Shown: positions 1 to 11,834 of the stretch, piece after piece
How positions within the stretch are numbered: the stretch's first letter is position 1
How the letters are laid out: each line of letters starts with the position of its first letter
Assembly (NCBI GenBank): GCA_002102555.1
Contig: MCFL01000150.1
Span: 1-58,732 of the forward strand
Direction of reading: 5' to 3'
Source: Catenaria anguillulae PL171
Lineage: Eukaryota > Blastocladiomycota > Blastocladiomycetes > Blastocladiales > Catenariaceae
Length of the DNA stretch: 58,732 nt
The notes under the pieces: generated by a model
Told to the model about the DNA's origin: nothing
Seen by the model: only the letters and a program-made list of their open reading frames with translations
The model's database searches: none
Translations under genes and position numbers: made by a program

Positions 1-207
1 TCCTGGCCAAGAGAGGGACAGCAGGAAGGAAGGAGGCCAAACACCCCACCACAAGTGGTGGCGCAAGCAAGCAAAAGGGGTGGCAGGCGAACGGTAGTAG
101 GGGTCATTGAAGACCTGGGGGAGAGGGGGGAAGGAAAGTGGGGGAGGCGGGGGGGGGGGGGCAACAAACACAGCAACAATGACTGGTTGGGGAAGGGATA
201 GGGGTAC
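1..207. other. Low-complexity start of window
   Basis: G-rich stretch with an interrupted G homopolymer around 148-161. No gene is visible. It may be the tail of the LINE ORF1-like remnant that follows on the minus strand, but no poly(A) or second reading frame marks an element end. Confidence 0.3.
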
Positions 208-1229
208 TCATTCCATGGAACCCCACCCCGATGCCTGATGGGCCCAACTCTTCTTCCTTGCCGCCGTCAAGGCTTTCTCAAAGCGGCTGGACGACTCCCA
301 GAGCTCATCCAACACTACCTCAAGATCCACCTCAACAATGGCAAGGTCCCGGTTGACCCGCTTGTAACGTTCTGAGGTCTCGGCCCGGTGGGCCTCGAGC
401 TCAGCCACATCCTTGTGCAGCTTGTCTTGCTCCAACTTGATGGCCGAGAGAAGCACATCTTGCTGGGCACAGAACTTGTTGAGCAACTCCTGCATGGCCG
501 AAAACCTGGCCAGCAAGATCTGCAACCTGTGCGCGCAAGTCCTTGTCCACTCGAACCACCTTTTCGATAGCCTGCTTGGCGGCATCAGCATAACTGACGC
601 CGCTGGCACTTGCGGAGGGGACAAAGATGGGCACGTGGCCGGGGGGGGGGCGTCCTGGCTACCAGCTTGGTTGGGCAGGTAGACTTGACATGGCCAGACT
701 CACCACAAGAGTAGCAGAGCCTGGCAGAACCAGCAAAGAAGAGCAAATCATGACCGTTGACAGCGAGCTTGGCAAGGGCGGCCGCGTCCGCCGCATCTTG
801 TTGCTTCTCGTAGTGCCAGAGCACTCGCGAAAAGGTACGGGCACGGCAGTTGTCAACAAAGATCACACGACCCTTGGCGAGGAGGTTGGGCAGGTGGCGC
901 ACGGACTTGTAGCTGCAAAGCACTTGGATGTTCTTGTCGGTGGCGCTCCTGTCGTTGAGCCAAGCGTGCAAGTCGTTGACGACCCGCAAGAATTGCCCAC
1001 GGAAAAAGGTTGGCGATTTTTCGATGGCCGAAGCCAAATCCTCTTGTGTCGCGAACGCGACCTTGTAAAACCGAATGCCGTTGACAGAGCGTTCGTTGAC
1101 AATGGTGGAGACCTTGTAGGTGCGTTTGAGGTGTGCAAGGGCCGGTTCTTGGAGGACAGAGTGGGGCATTGGCCCCACCCACGCCATGATCGGCGATGCC
1201 TGGGCATCAACATCCATGGCGTTGGTCAT
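208..1229 (-). pseudogene. LINE ORF1-like remnant with one CCHC zinc knuckle
   Basis: The first part (1229 to 585) encodes about 210 residues beginning MTNAMDVDAQ, with an RRM/DUF4283-like stretch and one zinc knuckle (CYSCGESGHVKSTC, pattern C-x2-C-x4-H-x4-C). The reading frame then changes near 585-624, and the overlapping second part (624 to 208) encodes a charged, probably coiled-coil segment. An RNA-binding region plus knuckle is typical of ORF1 proteins of non-LTR retrotransposons (known of the family). A copia-type Gag is the alternative, but the strand is opposite to the copia pol next to it. No ORF2 follows, so the copy is truncated. Confidence 0.5.
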
Positions 1230-1282
1230 GGTAGGCGGCGGATGGGCGACTGTTTAGGGCTCGTATCGGGCTGCTGTATCGA

Positions 1283-4200
1283 TTGCTAAGAGTGATTAAT
1301 GCTTTGTATTCATGGGTTGCTCTTTTTCATAACTGGCTACAACGACTCTTCATGGACCTCAACATCATTGACCGCCAGGGGCATGGCGGCGCGCGGCACC
1401 TGCTTGTCATCATGGACGACTTCTCGGACATGTGTGCGGTGATCCCAATCTCTGACAAATCGGACTCGGTGTTTCATTCGTTCACGCACCTCATCATGCT
1501 CTGGGAGCGCCGCACGTCTTGCCGCCTCGCTGCGGTTCAGCATGACTGTGGAACCGAGTTTCTGAATGCGCGATTTGACAACTGGCTGCGCCGCCGTGGT
1601 GTTGAGCGGTACCCGTCCCTTGCTGGCGACCACCAGGCGAATGGCCGGATTGAGCGTCTCAACAGGTACATCAACGAGCGGATCCGCGTTTACCTCATGC
1701 ACCTAGATGGAGCCGTACCCGCCGATGAGGCTGCCGAGCTGTGGCCACTTGCCGCCCAACTAGCTGGCGTGTACGCAACCACACGCCGCTCAAGCTTTTG
1801 GATGACCTCACGCCGTTTCAGGCATTCTTCAAGTCTGATTTCGTGCCCAGACTGCGCGCGTTTGGCTCAGCAGCCTATCAACCTCCAAATCCGGACTTAC
1901 CCGCATTCAAGCTATGCCCAACAGCCCAACGCGGGTGTTTGTTGGGTACCGTGACAGCGACTGTGCCACGCTCCTTCTGCTTGATCCACACTCTGGCATT
2001 GTTCACGAATCAACTACTGCCAAGTTCCTTGAGTCCGGTATTGTCCGAGCAGCCATACGCGGCCATCTGCCGAGTTTTGGAAGAGTTGCCCGAGGCATTC
2101 TTGCCCTTGACAGGCTCTGACGACCCGACCGACCGCGACTATGCGCCTGATGGCGATGCAGCAACCACTGATGACGGCTCCGATGACGATGTCCGCCACC
2201 GACACCTACGCATGCAGGCCGGGGCCCGACGTGCTACCACCGCTGCGCCGGCTCGCTTGACCCCGCTGGACGTGCGCCTGGCGTCCGCCAGCGCTCGCCG
2301 TCGCCCTGCCGTGCTGAGTCCCCGCCGCGCGCGGAGCGTACTGAGCCAGTGCGCCCGAGGGTTGTGCCACCGCGCCCGACGCTGCGCCCCTATGTTGAGA
2401 TTACACTGTGTCGACCCAGTGCGGGGAGGGCGGTGCTCAGCGAGCCGTAGGTGGTTTTCACAACGCTGGGCCGATCACAGCGTCACTCGCCATTCACACT
2501 GACAAAGATGGTGTGGTCAACCGTGATGCACGCCGCCACCTCGCTCGGGCAACGGCAAAACTTATCAACTCGATGGATCTTGACATCCCGAAGATGCGCG
2601 CGGCCGATGTCCAAGTACCAAAATCACACAAACAGGCCAAAGAAGATCAACATGCCGACCACTGGCAAAGAGCGGAGCTTGTCGAACTTGCCGCGCTTGA
2701 GGCGAACGGCACGTTTGAGGTTATCAAGATTCGGCATGGCCAGTGCCAATTGGCTGCAAGTGGGTCTATGATGCGAAAAGCGACCCGGATGGTAACTTGA
2801 CCAAGTTCAAAGCCCGACTAGTCGCCCATGGAGACCAGCAATCCGCCCACAGCCTCGAAACCTACTCTGGCACGCCAACCACTGCCGCAGTCCGCATCGT
2901 TGTTGCCCTTGCCGCCGCCATGGATGGGTGATTTTCGCAATGGACGTATCAAACGCATATCTCCACGCCAAACTCAAGGTTCCAACGCTCATGTGGGCAC
3001 CACCAGGGTACCCAATCGAAAAGGACGAGGTGCTCTTGCTCATCAAGTCTCTCTATGGGCTGAAAGAGGCAGGACGCCATTGGGCCGAGTATTTGCGTGA
3101 TGTCTTATTTGCCCTCGGCTTTGTACCTTGCAAGAACGAAGACTGCATCATGGTGAAATGGGCGGACCGCAGCAACCAAGTCCTCGTCGTCATTGTCATT
3201 TACGTGGATGATCTCCTCATCACTGGGCCGTCGCTACCGCAGATCGAGCTTGTCAAGACGCAGCTTCTCACGCACAAGCTGAACGACAAACCCGCGCTCA
3301 ACATCAAGGACTTGGGTGTCGCCGAGGGCTTCCTCAATGCAAAACTTGTCCAACGACATGACGGCATCTGGTTCGGCCAGCCCCAACACATCGACAACAT
3401 CATTCGCGAATTCGGCGTGCTTGCCGAGACCCACGCTCAGGACCAACCAGCCCGCGACCATGTCGTCAAGGCTGAGGACTCCCCGGCACCACTTGCAGCA
3501 GACAAGATCAAGGAATACCAGCATCTGTTGGGCATGCTGCTCTTTGTTGCAACGGGCACGCGCCCAGACATCTCATTTGCCGTTCACTCTGCTGCTCGCC
3601 ACGCAAAGCACCCAAGCATGCGCAACTTTGCCGACCTGCTCAACATCGTTGGTTACCTAAAGAAGCACCGCGACTATGGTATTTGGTACCCAAAGCTCAG
3701 TGACGGTGCCTCATTTTGGAGCACAGTTTCTGGCTACTGTGACTCGTCGTACGCAGACGACTCAGCGACGCAGCGCTCAACATCAGGTTTCTGCTTCGGC
3801 ATTGGTGGTGGCCCCGTGACATGGTCCAGCCGCCGACAACCATGGGTTGCAACATCGACAGCAGAGGCGGAAGTCAACGCAGCGACCGAAGCAGTACGAG
3901 ACGGGACGTGGATCACACAGTTGATTGCAGAATTGATTGATGAGACGCGCACCAACAAGATCAAGATCAATTGCGACAACAAGGCAGCCATTGCGTTGGC
4001 GAATGGTGAGGGACTACGCCGGTCAATTCGGCATGTGGCTGTGCGGCTGGCGTTCTTGAGGGAGAACCAGCGACGGGAGTTTGTGCACCTCGTGTTTATT
4101 GCTGGGATCTGTAACGTTGCGGACGGGTTCACAAAGCCGTTGGGGAGACGGTTGTTTGAGCAGTTCAGGGCGTGGTTGGGAATGCGTCCGTGCCCACGGG

Positions 4201-4450
4201 AGGAAGAGTAAGTGCAGGAACAGAGTTGCTCAGTTATGGTGTGTGGATGCAAGTGCTGTGGGGTATAAATGCGTTCAAGCAATGTATCAGCAAGCACATG
4301 AGACTACCGCCTGCGGGGGAGTGTTGGAATATGGCGCCTAGTGCATATATACTATATTAACGGCCATTAGTACAGGCGGCAGTTCACATAAGATGCAGCA
4401 TGGAATGCGAACAGGATCAGCGGTGGTCGGATCAGTGGACTATCACCGAT
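1283..4450 (+). mobile_element. Ty1/copia LTR retrotransposon relic (integrase, RT, RNase H, start of 3' LTR)
   Basis: Copia order is visible on +: integrase core (about 1340-1850), reverse transcriptase (about 2740-3400, with the YVDD box), and RNase H (about 3730-4200). A purine-rich tract precedes TGTTGGAATA at 4322, the usual opening of a copia LTR. Gag, protease and the 5' LTR are absent, so it is 5'-truncated. It is broken, with several disruptions in the first half; the RT-RNase H part is the best preserved. Its age looks moderate. A LINE fragment lies just beyond the LTR start. Confidence 0.9.
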
Positions 4451-4599
4451 CCGACTCATGAACACATGGCCCTACGCGGCCAGGTACCGGAACGAAAAGG
4501 GGAGGGGGGGAGGAAGAACAAGCAGATGGTATGTATTTTGATTAGCAACATCGCGCAATTGCAACTGACCGGGGGAGCATGCAAGCAAACCCGGCCGGT

Positions 4600-5415
4600 C
4601 CAACGCCAAACCGACCTCGCCTTCCTCTCCTCGACCTTCATCCCTCCCAACTGTACTATCTTGCTATTTCAGGGCGAATACCCAACATGCTCAGGTCGCG
4701 GCGGCGCACAATTGCCCTCAAAACAAGGAGGAGATCGAGCAGCGTGGGCGGCGAGCGCATTTCGGCGGTGATTGTGGTGGGTTCCGAGAGTGTAGTGGTG
4801 ACAAGGAGACACGCTGCTGCTGAGTCAGAGTGGACGCGGGCGCGAGAACTTGGAGGCAGGTATGCAGCGAGCGCGCAGACAGCGTAAAGCTCAGCACAAG
4901 TCGAGCTGGCTGGTGCCGCGGGGAGGCGGCCAAAAAGCTCAATGCCAAGTGCGGGGCAGTGTGCGCCAAAACCCATAAGCGTTACCGAGGCGCTGGTGGC
5001 AGGCTGGAGTGAGCCATCGGTCCAACAATCAAGCACCTTCCGCGTCGCCCGCGTGAACGGGCCACGATTTGACATTGGCGGGTACTCGAAAATAGCCGGC
5101 TCGCTGGCATGTCGTGGGTCGTCATCGTCGCTGTCACTTGAGCGGTCCCCGGAGTCTGACACGTCGCGATTGGGATCGCCAAACACTGGTTCTCGCAGCA
5201 GCTGGACATATGGGCACAGGTGTGGGTGGGCAGAATCTGGAGCGTGGACCAAAAAGGCAACTGGGCCATCCTGTCGATCTACTGATTGAAGAGCGGAGAC
5301 TGGCCGGGCGAGCGAAAGTGGTACTGCGGTGGTGCAGTCTGGTCTGTTGAGGCGGTCGTGCGCAAATCTGCATTGGAGCGGGTCGTCGCAATCGAGGCAG
5401 AGGTGTAGCAGTTAA
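4600..5415 (-). mobile_element. LINE fragment: RNase H domain of a non-LTR retrotransposon ORF2
   Basis: The minus-strand frame from 5252 to 4656 encodes an RNase HI-like domain. It has the three expected acidic positions in context: D in CWTDGSL, E in STCAELYAV, and D in RVHSDSAAA. An RNase H domain at the ORF2 C-terminus is known in several LINE clades (I, Tad1). No reverse transcriptase or poly(A) is seen, so only a tail fragment remains. It sits between two copia pieces and is on the opposite strand to both. It does not belong to the same copy as the ORF1-like remnant at 208-1229, because the order of parts is wrong for one element. Confidence 0.6.
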
Positions 5416-5420
5416 CTGTC

Positions 5421-6383
5421 GTACGTATTGTTGTTGCCCTTGCTGCTGCCCATGGATGGACCATTTTCGCCATGGACATATCCAATGCGTACCTCCATGC
5501 GACACTCAAGCGGCCAACACTCATGTGGGCACCACCTGGTTACCATGTCGAGAAAGACGAGGCACTTCTACTCATCAAGTCGCTTTATGGATTGAAGGAG
5601 GCGGGTCGCCATTGGGCCGAGTACTTGCGTGAGGTGCTGTTTGCACTTGGATTTGAAGTCTGCAAGAACAAGGACTGCGTACTTGTGCAAAAAGACAAGC
5701 AGACCGCATCTGTGTTTGTGCTCATCGTCATTTACATTGACGACCTACTCATCACTGGGCCGTCAATGGCTGCAATTGAATCAACCAAGACGCAGTTGCT
5801 CACATACAAGATTGACGACAAACCTGCACTCAACATCAAGGACCTTGGTGTTGCTGACGGATTTCTCAACACAAAGTTGGTACAATGCAAAGGCGGCATT
5901 TGGCTTGGACAGCCGCAGCACGTTGATGGGATTATCCGCGAGTTTGGTGGCAAGATCCATGCCCATGACCGACCTGCCCATGACCATGTTGTCAAGGAGG
6001 AGATCGACCCAGCGCCCCTCTCACCCAAAATGCACAAGCAATACCAGAAACTCCTGGGCATGCTCCTCTTTGTTGCCACCGGAACACGTCCAGACATCTC
6101 CTTTGCTGTCCACTTTGCAGCTCGGCGGGCATGCAGCCCCAGCAAACGCAACTATGCCGACCTACTCACAATTGTCGGCTATCTCCAGCGGTATCCTGAC
6201 CTGGGCATCTGGTACCCAAAGATCGCCACCAGCTCCTCTTTCTGGGACACAGTTGATGGGTACTGCGACTCGTCATATGCCGACGACCCCAACACGCAAT
6301 GCTCGACCTCAGGTTTCTGCCTCCGCATTGGACAAGGACTTGTGTCATGGTCAAGCCGGTGACAACCATGGGTTGCAACATCT
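5421..6383 (+). mobile_element. Second Ty1/copia relic (RT and part of RNase H)
   Basis: This is a second copia pol piece, clearly related to the one at 2.9-3.9 kb: same MDISNAYLHA opening, YIDD box, and the DSSYADD region of RNase H. It differs at many positions, so it is a separate copy rather than a recent duplication. It is truncated at both sides. On the right the match stops where a T-rich run begins, which is read here as the poly(A) tail of a minus-strand SINE. Gag, integrase and LTRs are missing. Confidence 0.88.
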
Positions 6384-6756
6384 GTTTTTTTTTTTAAATT
6401 TTACCTCAGGACAATTGTACATATGGCGACAATCCATGAACAAATACACAACACAAACTTGAAGCTTGGAGGGACTTGGACTTGGGTCTTGTACTTGAAA
6501 CAGGCAGGAGCACAGAGGGACACGCGGTGCTTGCCAAGAGGGGGCTCAGATTGAAGTTGAGCAGGCGGGATCCACCCCGGACAGCTTGGACCTGAAACAA
6601 CTTGAATTTAACGTGTGCTTGGCAACCAAACCAAATCCATGCACAAGCGAGTGGCAAGGACTATAGAAACACTATACCAGAATTGCCGCCTGTGGGGTTT
6701 GAACCCACGACCTCCACAGTGGACGCCCGGTGCCTTAACCACTGGGCCACGACAGC
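6384..6756 (-). mobile_element. tRNA-derived SINE
   Basis: Read on the minus strand, the unit starts with a tRNA-like head (6756-6684) and runs to a terminal A-run (T-run at 6384-6393 on +), total about 373 bp. A tRNA head, an unrelated body and a poly(A) tail are the hallmarks of a tRNA-derived SINE. It abuts a copia relic that stops exactly at the A-run. I could not find a convincing target-site duplication, so the 5' boundary is uncertain. Confidence 0.55.
6684..6756 (-). ncRNA. tRNA-like head with Pol III A and B boxes
   Basis: A 73-nt segment fits cloverleaf length. The acceptor stem pairs at 6 of 7 positions (GCTGTCG with AGGCGGC), the D arm has an A-box TGGCCCAGTGG, and the T arm is perfect (GTGGG/CCCAC) around TTCAAAC, giving a B-box. 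The anticodon arm is poor and position 33 is G instead of T, so it is unlikely to work as a tRNA. It is best read as the promoter-bearing head of the SINE. Confidence 0.6.
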
Positions 6757-8107
6757 CCTGCTGTGGAACTGCCATTCGCCAAAGGAAACGGGCACAGGCA
6801 AGGTGGCCAAGGAGCTGACAAGCAGTGAGCAACCAATGCGACATTTGTAGGTGTAGTGTGCGGCAACAAGCGCAGAATCCATGGGCGATTGCCGCGTTCT
6901 CGAGATGCACCCCTCTCAGCAGTGGGCGCATTGGCAGGGTTGCTGAGCTGGCAACTCCTCTGGTGCACGTCGCTCAATCAGCCCAACTAGCTTGCAGCGT
7001 TCCTTCCACAACACAGTCTGGATGGTTGTGGAGGCAATCGCAACAACCTGTGCGAGAGCGGGTGCAAGTTGGGGGAAATGCTGTCGCAAGTGAACGTCAA
7101 CCACGCACGCCGCTGTTGCTTGGATCTTGGCTGCGCTCATGAGCCGCTCGACGAGGGTCTTTGCTGGTCCACAGTGAGCTGTCATCTTACGGCGCCGTAG
7201 CAGCTCCAAGTTTTGGCAGTTGGTGAGATGGTGTTGCTCATTGATTTGACCAGTGTCAAGGAGTGTGAGGGAGATAGCAAGGGAGCTGTCGCCTGCCAGT
7301 GTGAAAGAAAGCAGCAATAGATATGATGAGAAGGTGACCAGGAACAGTGTGTCAGATTGAAACCAAGGAGAAAGATGTAAATGTACCTCTGTGATTTGCA
7401 GAATCAATCAAGCTTTTTTGGTGAATGCTCAGCCTGTGACGGCCTTCAACATGTGGGTGTTTCGCGCGGCCAGAAGCCTCAACTTGCCTGCTGAGGGGAG
7501 TTAAAACTGCATGGGCCTGTGGTCAGAAATCCAAGCTGATGTGTCTTAGCAAACATGTTCTTCTCCGGCATCTGTCCTGGCTGAAAGCAACATACTTCTG
7601 TTGGACAGTGATAGAGAACATAAAACTGCAAGCATATCTTGAGCAAATAGACCAATTCGCATGTTGTGGAGCAGCGACACTCAATGTACACAGAGTGGTT
7701 GCCGTGGTTGTCGGGAGGGGCGTTTCGATCAGGCTGGTGCCTGTCAGGGTCGTGGGTTTTGCACAGCTTGCAGTAGGCGGCCTTGGAGTGATTTGCTGAA
7801 GCGGTGTGAAATGACGACAGCGTGTCTGGCATGATTGCTGACGGTGTGTGGGCATTGGTCACAAAGCTGCTGCCTGCCTGCTCAGGGAGCTGAGTGGTGG
7901 GGACAAGAACAGTAGTGTACTTGGATATGGTCATTGAAGGCAATTCATGGTTCTTGAATGTGCTTACCCAGCAGAAGGTCCAGCATTGAGGGAGAGGCGA
8001 TGTGGGTTGTGGGCTCAGTGTGAGACATGTGCTTGTTTCTGAGATCACCAAGCTCAACGACGGGCAGGTGATCGGAGAACATCTCTACGAAAATCATGTG
8101 CGATCCA
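6757..8107. other. Gene-poor stretch with an unrecognised Cys/His-rich minus-strand frame
   Basis: No gene is assigned. The longest frame (8057 to 7479, minus, 192 codons) has a Cys/His cluster: YCKLCKTHDPDRH, then IECRC and TTC. This resembles a zinc-binding motif, but the surrounding composition is not convincingly protein-like. Another minus frame (7407-6916) shows nothing recognisable. It could be decayed transposon sequence. Confidence 0.25.
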
Positions 8108-8330
8108 ACTTACCCGCCAAAGTCCTATAACTTACCCGCCAAGTCCCATAACTTACCCGCCGAGTCCGAATGTTTACCCGCCAAGTCCTATTGCTTGCCC
8201 GCCAAGTACTATTGCTTACCCGCCACGTCCTATGTCCAAAAAAGGTCCCCGCCAAGTCCAAAATTGTACCCGCCCAATGCCATTTGTTACCCACCAAAAA
8301 ACATATCGTACCTGCCCAAAAATATTAACC
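8108..8330. repeat. Minisatellite, about 10 units of 19-22 bp (core TTACCCGCCAAGTCC)
   Basis: Imperfect tandem units share the core TTACCCGCCAAGTCC followed by TATNN. The first six are close to each other, and the last four degrade progressively toward 8330 (TACCCGCCC, TTACCCACC, TACCTGCCC). No open frame runs through it on a consistent repeat phase, so it looks non-coding. Confidence 0.85.
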
Positions 8331-9123
8331 AGTCGCTGGGCAGGCTGCAATTGGGTGAGAAACACCGTGGACCGTTCAGTTGCGAGCCTTGCCCTTGCTT
8401 TGCAGGCTGTGGCAGCAGCAGCAGGTGTGGCAGCATCACTGGGGTTGACAAATGACTGGTCAGCCATGGACTTGTCATCCGACATGTCTTTGGCACCCCA
8501 GTCACATTTACTTCAATGAGATCCAAATATTGGTCCCATGGCATGCCCTCAACCCGATCGACGCGTTTCGGCTGTCGTCTCAACACTTTGGTTGGTGGCG
8601 CAATTCTTGAATGCTACCGTCTTGGTTCCGATTTCGACTGCACTTGCACGCTATCCTGCAAAATCCTCCTCCACTCCCCCTTGTTACTGGTCTTGAGCAC
8701 CACCACGTTGGGATTTGATCATGAACTGCATGTCGGCGAGGGCGAAGCACGCCTCCTAGCACGCCTCCTTCATGAGGCGATCTGTGACAGTCTTGCCCGG
8801 GGAATCCTCAGCAAGGGCATAAGCCTCGTACCGACGTGGGCTTGGCCGTCGCATGAGCGTGCGTCGTCTGGTGGTTTTGAACGTGCTCATCGCCGATCAT
8901 TGATCATTGGGTCGTCGGCGCCGGCTGGAACCCTGCGCTGAACATTTTTTTCACCATCACCATCACCCACTTTCGAAATGGGTCGCCGATCTCATTCACG
9001 AAGTCGATCATTACATCTATATACATACATTTTACCTTGGCTCTGCACACGGCCTTCCAAAACCGGCTTGACATTATGTTTCTATCAGCTTATGAATGTC
9101 ATTTGCATATGTTATCCATCGCC
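8331..9123. other. Upstream region of NAA35
   Basis: No recognisable gene. A frame at 8516-8941 (+) has no family features. The region just before the NAA35 start probably holds its promoter. Frames upstream of 9124 stay open to 9037 but lack family similarity. Confidence 0.3.
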
Positions 9124-11834
9124 ATGTCGCACGAATCAGAGAAAGACCTGTCATGTCACGCTGCCAGCACATTCATCGATTGCACAAAATGGCTGGCCGA
9201 CACTTCATCAGGTGAGTTGCAGGTTCTCCCCTCGACGCTGCCCTCAAAGGTGTTGCAGACACTGATCATGCTCTTGATGGCACTCGCCCCGCTTTTCATA
9301 GACCTTGGCATCGGGAGCGTCGTTCGATCCAGTTCATTGACCCTGTTCGACGCCATGATTGCCATCGAAGTCTTTGCCGACCGCATGGACTCTGGGCTCG
9401 TCACACTTCCTGACCTTCGCATGCCGCCTCATGACGATGCGTTTCTTATGAAGCTCGCCCACTTCAGCCCAGAGCAGGTCTCTTCGACCCTTGTACTGCT
9501 CTTCCGTGCCTTCTCGACATATGTTAGCGGGGCCGGAACTCTGTCCAATACCATCTTTACGTCTGTCTTTGTCCGAAATGCGCCTGCAGTCCCACGTCAA
9601 GACCATCTTGGTCCCGAAGTGCTGCGGATCTTTGTTTTCGGCCTTATTCGCTGTTCTTTCTATTTCGTCAACCTGTTTTCCTGTCTTGGACTGTACGAGG
9701 AAGAAGACTTCAGCCTGGAGCAAGCGTCTCTTGATCTTCTTGGCGGCTTGGACGATGACACGTTATTGGATAAGCTTGGTACGCTTATCCGTCGCCTCCC
9801 GGACGCAGAGCAGGCTGACGGCATCGCCGGCGCAGTTCCCTTGCTTCTTTTCGTCAAAAATCTCTTGATCCTCTTGACTCGGCTGGGATCCTCGCCACAT
9901 TCGAAGTTGGACGAGGCGGTTGAATGTCTTCGACAGGCCATTTCGACATTTTCAGTACCACAATCCCATCCGACTATTGTCCATGTCGCTGATTGCCACA
10001 CGGACGACCAATCAACGTGGGACCTCGGTTTCAACCCACGTGCCCTTCGTCACCTTACCATCCACTGTCCACCTCGAAATGCCCCGTGGATGTCCTTGGC
10101 CGAAGCATACGATCTTTGGAACCGAATCTCCAAGCAAGCCGTCGCCGTCGCTCAACTGCAGAATGGCCCTCCCCTTTCGCCTGTCGGCTTACTCTCGGTC
10201 ATTGAGCACGCGACCGCCTGGGAACAGGCACCGCGTTCGTTCTTGCACCTCGCGCTGTTTACCCAATCCGGCTTGGTCAACGGTCGTCCATTTCAGCAAT
10301 TGATGGAAGAGTGGCTGCTGGAGGTCACAGGCGCACCGTTTGCCGGTGAGCCCCGCACGATAGATTCCCTTGTCGTGAGTTGTGTTCGTACCTCCGTCCA
10401 AGGTAACGTCATGTATCGATCTGCCAACGTTGTGCGCTCTTTGGAATCGGAGGTACGTGGACAGTTGGCCCACCTTTGTAATTTGCTGTATCGTGCCGCC
10501 GAGCCCGTGATACGGAACGCATTTCGGGCGTTTGTTCATAATCCGGCCCGAACTCGGCGTTTATTGTTCAAGGTCTGTCAGCAGTTGGCATCCCTCCAGT
10601 CTTCCGCCGACTCGATTGATTCCGAGATCGCAATCCTTCTTAACCTCCCAAATCTTCCTGGCTTTTTTGGCCACTGGATCGGATATTTGAAAGACCGGTG
10701 GGCATTATTGCAGCTGGATTTCGGTCAACGATTGGACCTGTTCGCTTGCCATGAACATCACTCGTTGCTCTAGTACAACTGCATTTATTCATGACCTCGT
10801 TGGAACTTTGCTCTAACCTGTACATTATCCTTGTCGCTTTTGTAGCGTGCACAGCGTGCTTACATCATCCTTGCGAGACCGCATTGTTGCTCTGCGTGAT
10901 TGCCACTCTGCGGCTCTCATGTTGGTCTCGCCGCCTTTGATGGCAAAGCCCAAGACAAAGAAGCGGCCCGGTAAGTCACCTTCCGTCCCAAATGTCCACG
11001 CTGGAGCGGGTGTTGCGCCACGCATCCCACAATCTGCATTTGTAAAGGCCGAGCTTGCCCATTCGGAGCTGCGCCTTGTGATCGCCGCCGTTTCCATGTC
11101 CGTCTTCTTCCTCCTGGAACCACTGCCCGTGTCCCCTTCGCTGCCCTCCCTCCTTGGCGAACTTGCCAGCGTCCCCGACCGCTCAACTCTATTCCATCAA
11201 CGATTCCGTCACTGGGCCCGTTTCATGAGCCCAACGACATCATTTTCGTTCAGCGCGATGGAATCCGTGTACCGAGATCGCGTACGTTGTCTTCTTCGCT
11301 GTTGCTGACATGTGGTAAAGTGCTGAACTGAAACTTTGTCCCCGCGCACTGTTTCAGACGAAGAACCCGGCCCAGACGCTGCAAGAAGCGACCAAGGCTT
11401 TGGCTGTCGGTCGGACGTTACAGGATGCAGCGACGCCGTCGTTTTACGGCGCATGCATGGCCGCCAAAGAAGTCCTCGACTTCACGGAGCTCCCTCATGT
11501 GCGCGCACGCGAGATCCACGACGCACTCGGTCACTCTGCATCGGCGCTGGCTATCATTGCTGATGCGCTGCGGCCTGTCAATAGCATTCCGGCCAATGCC
11601 AATACGCGCTCCAGGAATAAGCATCGCGGACGTGGCGTTCAACGTCAACCCCAGTCAGAGTCGTCTTCGGCGTCTCAACTGGCCGCGATTCGCACCAGGC
11701 ACAAAGTGACCCTCACATTGTCCCTCAACTATTGCATCGGTTTGTTGGATTTGATGCCGCAACAAGGATTTATGAATCAAGAATTGGCCCTTGGCGTGAA
11801 AAGTATGAGCGTCAACGAAGATCCACGACCATGA
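9124..11834 (+). CDS. NAA35: NatC N-acetyltransferase auxiliary subunit Naa35/Mak10
   Basis: Naa35 is the large ribosome-anchoring subunit of NatC, which acetylates N-termini such as Met-Leu and Met-Ile co-translationally. The family signature is present: an N-terminal D-x-T-K-W-L segment, then LFDAMIAIEVFADRMDSG (residues about 74-91), matching the conserved LFEAMSAIEMMDPKMDAGM of the family. A later LFACHEHHSLLYVHSVL segment matches the HEYHMIYWYL region. The model has three exons: 9124-10772, 10846-11281 and 11358-11834 (853 aa; yeast and human proteins are about 730). The introns start GTACAA and GTACGT. The second splice rebuilds a Tyr codon within the conserved motif, which supports it. 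I chose the ATG at 9124 because similarity starts just after it; an in-frame ATG at 9037 exists. The C-terminal half contains a basic linker. Confidence 0.9.

Noticed and set aside
6684-6756. Functional tRNA gene
   Set aside because: Length and T arm fit, but the anticodon arm has mismatches and position 33 is not T; read as a SINE head.
8108-8330. CRISPR-like or telomere-like array
   Set aside because: Units are contiguous without unique spacers, and TTACCC is only part of a longer imperfect unit. A plain minisatellite fits better.
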